Origin: Opitutia bacterium
GTDB lineage: Bacteria; Verrucomicrobiota; Verrucomicrobiia; Opitutales; Seribacteraceae
Assembly: GCA_018646565.1 (NCBI GenBank)
Contig: JABGUO010000169.1
Coordinates: 1 to 14,578 of the forward strand
DNA length: 14,578 nucleotides
Reading direction: 5' to 3'
Shown here: in pieces, positions 7,346 through 14,578 of the stretch
Position numbering within the stretch: the first letter of the stretch is position 1
Layout of the letters: each line of letters starts with the position of its first letter
Position numbers and translations under genes: made by a program
The notes under the pieces: generated by a model
What the model was told of the DNA's origin: nothing
Seen by the model: only the letters and a program-made list of their open reading frames with translations
The model's database searches: none

Positions 7346-9247
7346 CGAGTTCTCTTTTGCCTTCTGCTGGTATCATGCGGAGAAACTAGCAGTGTGGACG
7401 ATGCCTCCCGAAAGGGAATACTAATCATGGGAAATAGTGGCGAACCAAAGGGATTGGATCCCCATATCGTGAGCGGGGTTCTCGAAAGCAATATTATCCG
7501 TTCACTTTTTGAAGGACTGGTCGAAGCCCATCCTTCCAAAGATGGAATTGCCATGCCCGGAGTCGCGGAAAAATGGTATCCCGTTGACCCTACGCGACCG
7601 GATGAATGGATCTTCGAGCTTCGCAAGGATGCCCAGTGGTCGGATGGAGAACCTCTTACCGCGGAGGATTTTCTTTTTTCCTTTCGCCGCCTGCTCACCC
7701 CTGCCCTCGCCTCGGACTATTCTTTCATGCTTTATTACATTAAAGATGCCGAGTTCTATCATAAGTCCCAGCGTTCCTACCTGCTTTTCCGTAAAGACGC
7801 CAACTTTACTGAAGATTGGTGGTCAACCTTCAAAAATGTGGACTTCGGCCCTAATGAAAAAGCGGAGGAAAATTCTTTCAACTTCATCGGTCTCGATAAA
7901 TTGACTCTCACTAATTTAGAAAATCTACTGGAAAATCCTTCGCTTTTTTTATGGCCAAAGAAACTTTCTCCTGAAATTCGGCGATCCATCATCATGAAAA
8001 ACCTGAATTTTGAAAAAAAGAATCGGGGTAAATTAAAAAAAGATGAATTAAAAGATTTATGGAAATTAATTGAATTGGGTGCCACCGCCCCGGACATGCA
8101 CACCTTGAGAGTAAAGCTCAATTCACCCATTCCATTTTTACCCGAGATTACTAAACACTATACTTGGTACCCCGTTCCTAAGCATATTGTTCTGAAACAC
8201 GGCACTATTGGAGAACGGTTCACTTCTTGGACTAAACCCGAAAACCTGGTTGGAAACGGAGCCTTCGTCCTAAAATCGTGGAGATTCAATGACCATATTG
8301 AAGTGAGCCGTAACCAACATTATTGGGATAAAAGTAATGTCGGGCTTAACGGTATCCGGTTCCTCCCCATCGGCAATCTCTACACGGAAGACCGAATGTA
8401 TTTTGACGGTCAGATGCACGTGACCTACAGCATTGCATCCGAACTAATTGAATACTCCCGAAAAAAATATCCAGAACATGTCCGTAGTGAACTTTATCTG
8501 GGCACTTATTTTATTAGAACCAATGTTTCCAATAAACCTTTTACGGACCCCCGGGTACGACTTGCCTTCTCCTACTCGCTCAACCAGAAATCACTCATCG
8601 ATAATGTCCTTAAAGGAGGACAGAAGCCTGCCAGTGGACTGGTTCCTCCCTTCGGGAATTACCCTGCCTCTGACACCGTAACATTTGACCCGGAATTGGC
8701 CCGTAAGTTATTGGCCGATGCAGGATACCCTGGCGGCAAGGGGTTACCTGATATTGAATTTCTTACTACGGATAAGGAATCTTCAAAGGTTACTGCAGAG
8801 GCATTACAGGCTATGTGGAAGGAACACCTCGGAGCCACGATCAAGATCAAGCAAATGGAATGGACTTCCTATATTACCGCGATGTTTGAAAAGGACTACG
8901 ACCTTGCCGCTGGTGGCTGGATTGGCGATTACATGGACCCCCTCACTTTTCTTGATATGTGGATGAAAGGGGTAGGAAATAACCGCACGGGTTGGCACAA
9001 CGAGGAATTTGAGGACATCCTGGGCATGGCTGCCCAGACGGGAGAGGCGGGCAAGCGGTACGAACTACTTGCTCAAGCCGAAGCACTTTTTCTTGGGGAG
9101 CGGCCTATACTCCCGGTCTATTGGTATACACGCAATTATCTTCTTCACCCTGATGTAAAAGGATGGAATCCCCTTCTTCTCGATAATCATCCGTACAAAT
9201 TTCTACGCTTGCAACCGGGTGCCAACAATAAGAAAGGACTGAACTAA
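7343..9247 (+). CDS. OppA-like peptide-binding lipoprotein of an ABC importer
   Basis: This is the receptor (SBP_bac_5 family) of the plus-strand importer. A conventional start exists only at GTG 7394 (617 residues), but the upstream in-frame sequence reads RVLLCLLLVSCGETSS, a hydrophobic core plus a good lipobox (LVSC), so the real protein must begin upstream. The ATT at 7343 is used here (634 residues). The mature part shows the family's opening GNSGEPKGLDPHIVSGV, then SLFEGLVEAHP, WSDGEPLTAEDFLFSFRRLL and, further on, NKPFTDPRVRLAFSYSLNQ. Between YYIKDAEFYHKSQ and LIELGATAPDMHTLRVKL about 100 residues are inserted, where ordinary OppA has a short loop. The insert includes NRGKLKKDEL, which looks like a decayed EF-hand loop. 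The stop overlaps the OppB start (TAATG). Family call firm, exact start uncertain, ligand unknown. Confidence 0.88.
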   Translation: MRVLFCLLLVSCGETSSVDDASRKGILIMGNSGEPKGLDPHIVSGVLESNIIRSLFEGLVEAHPSKDGIAMPGVAEKWYPVDPTRPDEWIFELRKDAQWSDGEPLTAEDFLFSFRRLLTPALASDYSFMLYYIKDAEFYHKSQRSYLLFRKDANFTEDWWSTFKNVDFGPNEKAEENSFNFIGLDKLTLTNLENLLENPSLFLWPKKLSPEIRRSIIMKNLNFEKKNRGKLKKDELKDLWKLIELGATAPDMHTLRVKLNSPIPFLPEITKHYTWYPVPKHIVLKHGTIGERFTSWTKPENLVGNGAFVLKSWRFNDHIEVSRNQHYWDKSNVGLNGIRFLPIGNLYTEDRMYFDGQMHVTYSIASELIEYSRKKYPEHVRSELYLGTYFIRTNVSNKPFTDPRVRLAFSYSLNQKSLIDNVLKGGQKPASGLVPPFGNYPASDTVTFDPELARKLLADAGYPGGKGLPDIEFLTTDKESSKVTAEALQAMWKEHLGATIKIKQMEWTSYITAMFEKDYDLAAGGWIGDYMDPLTFLDMWMKGVGNNRTGWHNEEFEDILGMAAQTGEAGKRYELLAQAEALFLGERPILPVYWYTRNYLLHPDVKGWNPLLLDNHPYKFLRLQPGANNKKGLN

Positions 9248-10176
9248 TGCTCCGCTTTCTCATCGGTCGAGTACTGCAAGGATTTCTTGTTCTTTTCGCT
9301 CTATATACCATTACCTTTTTTCTGGCCAAGGCCATGCCGGGGGAGCCTTTTACATCCGAAAAAAATATATCCGCGGAGACGAAAGCAAACATACGCAAAC
9401 TTTATGGATTGGATAAACCGATCTGGGAACAATACATAGCTTATCCAAAAAATATCATAACGGAGGGTTCATTCGGAATTTCAACCAGCAAGGGAAGGCC
9501 AGTAATTGATATTATTGCTCAGTCTTTTCCCAATTCATTAATGCTTGGCCTATGTGCTCTTGGCTTCGCAATCGGAATAGGTGTTCCAATCGGCATACTT
9601 TCAGCAGTTCGGAAAAACAGCTGGATAGACTGGTCGTGCATGGCGGTGGCAATGATTGGTATTTGCATCCCCTCATTTACAATCGGCCCGCTCTTGCAAA
9701 TCTATGTGGCGGCTCATATTCCGGGACTCAAGGTGGCCGGTTGGGGAAACTGGGAGGACATCCTTCTTCCCGCCTTTACCTTGGGACTAGTTTCCGCCGC
9801 TTATCTTGCCCGCCTGACCCGGGGAGGCATTCTTGAAGTCCTGTCCCAAGACTTCGTTCGAACGGCACATGCAAAAGGGGTTTCTCCAACCCAAGTAATC
9901 CTTAAGCACACACTGAGAGGTGGCCTTCTCCCGGCAGTTGCTTACCTTGGACCGGCTTTCGCTGCCTTGATCAGCGGTTCGTTTATCGTAGAGACCATTT
10001 TTCAAGTTCCGGGAATGGGACAGCACTTTGTAAATGCAGCCACCACAAGAGATGAGTTTCTTCTCTTAGGCCTGTCACTATTCTTCGGTTTGCTCATTGT
10101 GGTAATGAATCTTCTCGCCGATCTGCTTACCGGATTATTGGATCCTCGTATGAGACATAGCGGAGGGACTGATTAG
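9247..10176 (+). CDS. Peptide ABC transporter permease, OppB/DppB type
   Basis: This inner-membrane permease (309 residues, the usual length for OppB) follows the receptor gene with a TAATG overlap. It opens with MLRFLIGRVLQGFLVLFALYTI as the first membrane segment, then AKAMPGEPF and LYGLDKPIWEQY, a typical OppB periplasmic segment, and GSFGISTSKGRPVID before the second membrane segment. The EAA coupling loop is SQDFVRTAHAKGVSPTQVIL (about residues 199-218), followed by KHTLRGGLLP. The C-terminus LADLLTGLLDPRMRH is the standard ending. Unlike the YejB-like permease on the other strand, it has no insertion in the first periplasmic loop. It should pair with the OppC protein encoded 4 bp downstream. 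Nothing in the sequence reveals the substrate. Confidence 0.94.
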   Translation: MLRFLIGRVLQGFLVLFALYTITFFLAKAMPGEPFTSEKNISAETKANIRKLYGLDKPIWEQYIAYPKNIITEGSFGISTSKGRPVIDIIAQSFPNSLMLGLCALGFAIGIGVPIGILSAVRKNSWIDWSCMAVAMIGICIPSFTIGPLLQIYVAAHIPGLKVAGWGNWEDILLPAFTLGLVSAAYLARLTRGGILEVLSQDFVRTAHAKGVSPTQVILKHTLRGGLLPAVAYLGPAFAALISGSFIVETIFQVPGMGQHFVNAATTRDEFLLLGLSLFFGLLIVVMNLLADLLTGLLDPRMRHSGGTD

Positions 10177-10180
10177 AAAC

Positions 10181-11125
10181 ATGACTAATCAAAATCAAAC
10201 GACTCCTCAAGGTTCCTCTCTTTGGAAGGATGCCCGGGCCCGCATGGCGAAAAATAGATTCGCGATGGGGGGACTCTGGATAATCATCCTTATGTTCTCA
10301 CTCTGTTTTATTTTCGCATGGTTTTGTACAGATCCTAACCAAGTCAACCTCACCAATAAGTTTGCTCCGCCTTCGATGGATCATTGGTTTGGAACCGATG
10401 CTCTCGGGCGCGATCTATTTGCCCGCATTCTCTACGGCGGACAGGTTTCCATTCTCGTTGGCTTAATCGCCACAGCCGTTTCCGTTGCCATCGGGATCGT
10501 TTATGGAGCTGTTTCAGGTTTCGCAGGGGGAAGAACGGATGCAATCATGATGCGCGTAGTGGATACATTGCTTGCCATTCCCTTCCTGGTTCTCGTTATC
10601 GTACTACAGGCAACATTAAGTGACTGGTCTGGGGATGCCACCCGATGGATCGTGGAAAATTTCAAATGGGATAAAGAATTCACGGGACGGTTAACCAATG
10701 TAATTCCCCTCTTCTTCGCTCTCGGCCTGCTAGGCTGGCTTACCCTGTCCCGAATCGTGCGGGCTCAGGTAATGAGCATTAAGGAACGCGAATTCGTGGA
10801 AGCAGCAGTGGCACTGGGATACGGAAAAGCTCGTATTCTTTTTCGACATATTATTCCAAATGTTCTTGGCCCCACAGTTGTCTACTCCACCCTTACCGTT
10901 CCAGGCTTCATCATGTATGAAGCAATTCTCTCTTTTCTCGGATTGGGTGTAGAATCACCAAATAGTTCGTGGGGTGTTCTAATCAAAGAGGGTTCCAATT
11001 TTTTGGAAACTGAAGTTCAACTTCTTCTTTTACCGGGTCTATTCTTTTCCCTTACTCTCTTTTCCCTTAATTTCCTAGGAGATGGACTTCGGGATGCACT
11101 TGATGTAAAAGCCGCCAAAGACTAA
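10181..11125 (+). CDS. Peptide ABC transporter permease, OppC/DppC type
   Basis: This is the second permease of the plus-strand importer (314 residues). It has the OppC_N features in order: a hydrophilic N-terminus, RMAKNRFAMGGLW leading into the first membrane segment (about 28-48), and HWFGTDALGRDLFARILYGG, the conserved OppC motif. GFAGGRTDAIMMRVVD lies between later membrane segments. The EAA loop is REFVEAAVALGYGKARILF, followed by RHIIPNVLGP, and the C-terminus is LGDGLRDALDVK. About 35 polar residues (starting QATLSDWSGDATRW) sit between two membrane segments where E. coli OppC has a shorter loop. A purine-rich GGAGGG lies 13 bases before the ATG. The stop overlaps the next ATG (TAATG), coupling it to the ATPase gene. 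Confidence 0.94.
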   Translation: MTNQNQTTPQGSSLWKDARARMAKNRFAMGGLWIIILMFSLCFIFAWFCTDPNQVNLTNKFAPPSMDHWFGTDALGRDLFARILYGGQVSILVGLIATAVSVAIGIVYGAVSGFAGGRTDAIMMRVVDTLLAIPFLVLVIVLQATLSDWSGDATRWIVENFKWDKEFTGRLTNVIPLFFALGLLGWLTLSRIVRAQVMSIKEREFVEAAVALGYGKARILFRHIIPNVLGPTVVYSTLTVPGFIMYEAILSFLGLGVESPNSSWGVLIKEGSNFLETEVQLLLLPGLFFSLTLFSLNFLGDGLRDALDVKAAKD

Positions 11126-12864
11126 TGAGTTTGCTGAAAATAAAAAATCTGAAAACTTATTTCCACACCCGTGCGGGCACGAACCGGGCAGTGGACGATG
11201 TCAGCTTCTCGATTAATAAAGGAGAAATCGTGGGCGTGGTGGGAGAATCGGGTTCAGGAAAGTCGGTCACTTGCCATACCTTGCTTGGACTTCTGCCCCA
11301 ACCCCCCGCAAGGGTGGAAGGTGGAACTGTGACTTTTGATGGTGGAGAACTCCTTACTCTCTCCCATTCACGCCTCAGGGAACTCAGAGGGAAACGGATA
11401 TCAATGATCTTTCAAGATCCCATGAGCTGTCTCAACCCCTACCTGAAAATTATTGATCAAGTAACCGAACCCATTCTTATTCATGAGCATGTCTCACGAC
11501 AGACTGCAGAGGGCCGTGCCATTGAGATGATGAAAAAAGTCGGGATACGAGATGCCGAGTTAAGAGCCCACTCCTACCCTCACGAATTTTCCGGCGGTAT
11601 GCGACAACGAGTCATGATTGCCATGGCATTGGTTACCAAGCCCGATCTTTTATTAGCGGATGAACCGACCACCGCACTCGATGTAACCGTACAAGCCCGC
11701 ATCCTGAAGATCCTTCACGATCTGAAAGATGACCTCGGAATCTCAGTGCTCTTCGTAACCCATGACCTTGGTGTAGTCGCTGACATTGCCGACCGGGTAG
11801 TGGTAATGTACCGCGGTAAGATTGTCGAACAAGGGAATACCCGTGATATCTTTGAAAGGCCATCCCATCCCTACGTGAAAGGGCTTCTTGCCTGTAGACC
11901 CACTCTTGAAACTCAATATCAAACCCTTCCCACTGTGGACGATTTCCTTCAGTCTGAAGTCGGAGCGGACGGTTCTTTTATTCTCAGTGAACGGACGGAT
12001 GCAAAAAAACGACTGGCAGGGCTTCAAAAACAACTAAAATGTGAAATTTCGGACAAGGATAACCCGACCACCCTACTGCAAGTTAAAGCACTAAAAGTAC
12101 ACTTTCACTCTGGAGGTGGATTCCTAGGAAAACCCCGCAAGACGATTAAAGCAGTGGACGGAGTCGACCTAACAATTCCAAAAGGTCAAACCCTTGGACT
12201 GGTCGGAGAATCCGGATGCGGAAAAACAACCCTCGGGCGGGCTATACTGCGCCTGCAAGAATCTAAATCTGGCTCAGTCCTCTACGATGAAAATGAGCTC
12301 ACCACTCTGAACCGGTCCGAAATGCTCGGGTTTCGAAAACGGATGCAGATCATATTTCAGGATCCTTATGCTTCCCTTAATCCTCGCCAAACGATCGAAC
12401 AAACACTCACCGAACCAATGCTCGTTCACAAAATTGGTTCCAATCATTCGGAAAGACGGGATCGAATAGTATCTCTCTTGGATGAGGTTGGTCTTGGATC
12501 TAATTTCCTTCTTCGATATCCGCACGAATTTTCTGGAGGACAAAGGCAACGAATTAGCGTGGCCAGAGCACTGGCAGTGGAGCCGGAATTCATTGTCTGT
12601 GATGAATGCGTCAGTGCCATGGATGTTTCTGTGCAGGCACAGGTACTTAATTTACTTCGTGAATTGCAGCAAAAAAGAAACCTTACCTATCTCTTCATTT
12701 CCCATGACCTCAGCGTAGTAAAATTTATGTCCGATGACATGATTGTGATGAAAAATGGACAGGTCATGGAAAGCGGAAACGCGGAAGAAATATACAAAAA
12801 TCCTCAATCCGAATACACCCGTGAGTTATTGGATGCGATCCCCAAATCGACTCTTTCCGGCTAG
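11125..12864 (+). CDS. Fused OppD-OppF ATPase of a peptide ABC importer (two ATP-binding domains)
   Basis: One 579-residue chain carries both ATPase domains needed by the plus-strand importer. The D-type half has Walker A GESGSGKS at 40-47, Gln96, signature FSGGMRQ at 155-161, Walker B LLLADE at 175-180 and His213. The F-type half has Walker A GESGCGKT at 361-368, Gln412, signature FSGGQRQ at 469-475, Walker B FIVCDE at 489-494 and His527. All catalytic residues are present in both halves, so both sites may hydrolyse ATP. The linker (about 255-315) contains [20 protein letters not shown] and a charged stretch in place of the cysteine-containing C-terminal extension. In the second half the D-loop region reads [10 protein letters not shown] instead of the usual DEPVSALDVS. 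The format is that of E. coli YejF and GsiA. It is the last gene of the operon and faces the glycosylase gene tail to tail. Confidence 0.95.
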   Translation: MSLLKIKNLKTYFHTRAGTNRAVDDVSFSINKGEIVGVVGESGSGKSVTCHTLLGLLPQPPARVEGGTVTFDGGELLTLSHSRLRELRGKRISMIFQDPMSCLNPYLKIIDQVTEPILIHEHVSRQTAEGRAIEMMKKVGIRDAELRAHSYPHEFSGGMRQRVMIAMALVTKPDLLLADEPTTALDVTVQARILKILHDLKDDLGISVLFVTHDLGVVADIADRVVVMYRGKIVEQGNTRDIFERPSHPYVKGLLACRPTLETQYQTLPTVDDFLQSEVGADGSFILSERTDAKKRLAGLQKQLKCEISDKDNPTTLLQVKALKVHFHSGGGFLGKPRKTIKAVDGVDLTIPKGQTLGLVGESGCGKTTLGRAILRLQESKSGSVLYDENELTTLNRSEMLGFRKRMQIIFQDPYASLNPRQTIEQTLTEPMLVHKIGSNHSERRDRIVSLLDEVGLGSNFLLRYPHEFSGGQRQRISVARALAVEPEFIVCDECVSAMDVSVQAQVLNLLRELQQKRNLTYLFISHDLSVVKFMSDDMIVMKNGQVMESGNAEEIYKNPQSEYTRELLDAIPKSTLSG

Positions 12865-12896
12865 AAAATTCTTATTTTCCACCAGTAAGGATTACT

Positions 12897-13757
12897 CTAT
12901 TTAATTAACCCCAATCTTTCACCCGAAAAAAGGAATTGCTGTGCCAATCCGCAAAACTTTCCAAAGTGAGATCGTGCAAAAATTATTTTCTGAACAGGGC
13001 TAAAAGATTCGAGGTTATAATGCCTATCCAGTGTTTTTGCGATCCAAGTATCAACGGGAAATGCCTCGGATTTTTTGGCTCCAAAAAGCAGTGCGCAATC
13101 TGCAATTTTCGGACCGACTCCCGGTAAGGAAACCAGTTTAGACTTTGCCTCCGAATAGGGTAAATTTATTATTGTACTTAAAAAAGTAGGTTCATCGTTG
13201 AGAATTGAAGCCACTCCACAAACATATTTGGCACGATACCCTAATTTTAATTCTCTCAGTTCTTTCTCTTTAACCTGCGATAATACCTGCCAACCGGGAA
13301 AACTCCAAATATTGGGGGCAAGTTGAATACCGAATTTTTGTGAAACCAAGTAGCCCAATTCTTTGATTTGCGGAATACTTTTGGCAGAACTTAATAAAAA
13401 GTAAAAAAGCATTTCTTCTAATGGTTGATTAAGTATTGTCAGACCCGGGAGGGATTGTACGCATTGGGCAAGAATCGAATCACTTCGCCATGGTAGGTTC
13501 TGAACCGCATCATCATAGCTTTTATCTAACCATAGATACTCCTGTATTTCGTTTTGGGTGGCTGGAAATTGTTTTGAAGTTCGCCAATGAATAACCCCGT
13601 TTACTAATTTTAATTCAACTAACTTGGAACGAAAAGAACCTAGCCATGTTCCATAATCTGTCGCACTCCAAGTAAAACTTTGCCCTCCTTCCAAAGTCTC
13701 TTTTAACCCGAGAAGAGAAATGTTTTTCGGCTTAGCTAATTCCTTCCAAGGGAACAT
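12897..13757 (-). CDS. ogg: 8-oxoguanine DNA glycosylase, OGG1 family (HhH-GPD)
   Basis: This 286-residue protein should excise 8-oxoguanine from DNA and nick the resulting abasic site. The N-terminal part (EGGQSFTW, GTWLGSF, EYLWLD) matches the OGG1 N-terminal domain. The helix-hairpin-helix LPGVGPKIADC (211-221) carries the predicted catalytic Lys217 (Lys249 of human OGG1), and PVDTW supplies Asp236 (Asp268). GYRAKY keeps Arg175 (Arg204). The segment equivalent to human SSNNNIARI reads SSAKSIPQI (123-131), so the Asn wedge and Arg154 are absent. The start ATG at 13757 has no Shine-Dalgarno sequence, but a TATAAT lies 6 bases upstream, as for a leaderless transcript. It lies 21 bp downstream of the exported hypothetical gene and converges on the importer operon. 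Family assignment is firm; strictness of opposite-base reading is open. Confidence 0.9.
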   Translation of the reverse strand: MFPWKELAKPKNISLLGLKETLEGGQSFTWSATDYGTWLGSFRSKLVELKLVNGVIHWRTSKQFPATQNEIQEYLWLDKSYDDAVQNLPWRSDSILAQCVQSLPGLTILNQPLEEMLFYFLLSSAKSIPQIKELGYLVSQKFGIQLAPNIWSFPGWQVLSQVKEKELRELKLGYRAKYVCGVASILNDEPTFLSTIINLPYSEAKSKLVSLPGVGPKIADCALLFGAKKSEAFPVDTWIAKTLDRHYNLESFSPVQKIIFARSHFGKFCGLAQQFLFSGERLGLIK

Positions 13758-13763
13758 CGAAAA

Positions 13764-13769
13764 ATTATA
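13764..13769 (-). promoter_or_regulatory. Candidate -10 box (TATAAT) directly upstream of the glycosylase gene
   Basis: A perfect TATAAT on the minus strand ends 6 bases before the ATG of the OGG1-family gene, so transcription would begin at or next to the start codon. No good -35 hexamer lies 16-18 bp upstream; TTGGAG at 19 bp is the nearest. The gene might be read as a leaderless message in addition to read-through from the upstream genes. Confidence 0.3.
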
Positions 13770-13778
13770 GTCTGGGAA

Positions 13779-14246
13779 TTAATCGTGGCTCCAAAGAAAA
13801 CTTTTTTTTAGTAAAAATAAGTCTTCATTTGAATTCTTTAATTCAATCTGCCATGCAATTGGTTTCACTTTATTACTGGTCCAGTCTTTTCCGGTGAGAC
13901 CAAGAAAAATCTCACTCTTCCCTTCCTCAATAACTGGTAAAGAAAAGGTAAATCGTTCGATTTCGGTTCGACCACTACGAATCACAGATAAAATAATATT
14001 CTTTTCGGTTAGGAGTTTCCGAAAATATTGATTCAGAGAAAACGAGAAATATAAACCTTCTCTTTCTTGGTTGGTCCTACAATAAACCATCTTCCCGGTA
14101 TATTCTTTTCCAGAAAAATACTCGGGAATGCGCGTCAGTTCATTGGCATTAAAATACTGAAGTGAGACACCAGTAAGTTCTTTTCCGAAAAGAACTGAGC
14201 TATGCAAAAGCGACAGACAGAGGAGCAGAACAAACTGTTTGCTCAC
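13779..14246 (-). CDS. Exported hypothetical protein (155 residues)
   Basis: I do not recognise the family. The protein starts at GTG 14246 with a basic MSKQ, a hydrophobic core VLLLCLSLLHSSVLF and a plausible signal peptidase I site after LFG (residue about 22). Cys10 is in the core and has no lipobox around it, so it is probably not a lipoprotein. The mature part (about 133 residues) alternates hydrophobic and polar residues (ERFTFSLPVI, KSEIFLGLTG, KPIAWQIEL), suggesting a beta-rich fold, with one remaining Cys (YCRTNQ). No catalytic motif or repeat is visible. It sits 14 bp after the small basic/acidic protein gene and 21 bp before the glycosylase gene on the same strand, so the three are likely co-transcribed. 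The upstream Shine-Dalgarno is weak. Confidence 0.72.
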   Translation of the reverse strand: MSKQFVLLLCLSLLHSSVLFGKELTGVSLQYFNANELTRIPEYFSGKEYTGKMVYCRTNQEREGLYFSFSLNQYFRKLLTEKNIILSVIRSGRTEIERFTFSLPVIEEGKSEIFLGLTGKDWTSNKVKPIAWQIELKNSNEDLFLLKKSFLWSHD

Positions 14247-14260
14247 AAAACTACCACAAA

Positions 14261-14572
14261 TCAGCTCTCAGTTGAATCTTTCGATTCTTTCTGAGGGGCT
14301 TCTACTTTTTCTTCTTTGGGAGCAGCATCTTTCACTGCTTTATCTCCCAAAACATCCGTAGGTTTGGCTTTTTCTGCGACTGGTTCAGGTTTTTTCTCTA
14401 CCACCTTTTCTTTCTTGGTAGTTGCAGTCTTTCGAACTGCTTTTGGTTTACTGACCTTGGCCTTAGTACTTTTTGAGGATTTGCTAATTAATTCTTTAAC
14501 CGCTAATTTCCGCTTTGCAATGTATGCTGCTCTTCGACGACGCTTTAAGATTTTGTTGTATTGTTTGCCCAT
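14261..14572 (-). CDS. Small Lys/Arg-rich protein with acidic tail, function unknown
   Basis: This 103-residue protein starts at ATG 14572, six bases from the window edge, so its ribosome-binding site is not visible. Residues 1-27 are very basic (MGKQYNKILKRRRRAAYIAKRK). Residues 30-60 are Lys/Ser/Thr/Ala-rich with KPKA and RKTATTKKE, resembling bacterial histone H1-like or ribosome-associated tails. Residues 75-103 turn acidic (PKEEKVEAP, SKDSTES). There is no signal peptide or membrane segment, so it is probably cytoplasmic, largely disordered and bound to nucleic acid or the ribosome. That role is an inference from composition only. It is the first visible gene of the three-gene minus-strand cluster. 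It could be lineage-specific; I cannot assign a family. Confidence 0.7.
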   Translation of the reverse strand: MGKQYNKILKRRRRAAYIAKRKLAVKELISKSSKSTKAKVSKPKAVRKTATTKKEKVVEKKPEPVAEKAKPTDVLGDKAVKDAAPKEEKVEAPQKESKDSTES

Positions 14573-14578
14573 AATGTA

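Noticed and set aside
7394..7396. GTG as the start of the OppA-like receptor
   Set aside because: It would remove the hydrophobic core and the LVSC lipobox encoded just upstream in frame, leaving a periplasmic receptor without an export signal. No suitable ribosome-binding site lies before it.
12864..12879. Hairpin GAAAAT-TCTT-ATTTTC between the convergent ATPase and glycosylase genes, as a bidirectional terminator
   Set aside because: Only 6 bp with a single G-C pair and no clear T run beyond the stem. The position is suggestive, but the structure is too weak to call.

Overview
The window looks like chromosomal DNA of a Gram-negative bacterium with moderate G+C, most plausibly a Verrucomicrobiota member of the Opitutae/Puniceicoccales kind. 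This rests on inference: the style of the lipoproteins, an EF-hand pair with the linker pattern common in planctomycete and verrucomicrobial proteins, and a short Lys/Arg-rich protein starting MGKQYNK. No rRNA, tRNA, CRISPR array, insertion sequence or phage gene was seen, and nothing points to recent transfer.

Layout. (1) 1-377, minus strand: N-terminal part of an exported TPR-like protein, cut by the window edge. (2) 480-7170, minus strand: a five-gene peptide importer of YejABEF type in the order yejB-like permease, yejE-like permease, yejA-like lipoprotein, then two separate ATPases (OppD-like and OppF-like). (3) 7171-7342: a divergent intergenic region. (4) 7343-12864, plus strand: a complete second peptide importer (OppA-like lipoprotein, OppB, OppC, fused OppD-OppF ATPase). 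(5) 12897-14572, minus strand: a probable three-gene operon of a small basic/acidic protein, an exported hypothetical protein and an OGG1-family 8-oxoguanine DNA glycosylase.

How the genes work together. Each transporter set has a periplasmic lipoprotein receptor, two permeases and two nucleotide-binding domains, so each should be a self-sufficient peptide (or peptide-like compound) importer. Genes within each set are tightly coupled (ATGA or TAATG overlaps at most junctions). The two sets diverge from one 172-bp region, so they may be co-regulated. The ATPase format is the reverse of the E. coli arrangement: the Yej-like set has split ATPases and the Opp-like set has a fused one.

Most notable: (a) the YejB-like permease carries about 130 extra residues between its first two membrane segments, with two textbook EF-hand calcium loops, suggesting a calcium-binding module on the periplasmic face of a peptide importer; (b) the second receptor has a clear lipoprotein signal peptide upstream of its first usual start codon, reachable only from a non-standard start (ATT) or from a mutated or miscalled start; (c) both split ATPases have the same altered C-terminal cysteine pattern; (d) the YejA-like receptor has six tandem R-E-[FL]-x tetrapeptides after its lipid anchor; (e) the OGG1-like glycosylase lacks the Asn-Asn-Asn wedge and the arginine that read the opposite cytosine in human OGG1.
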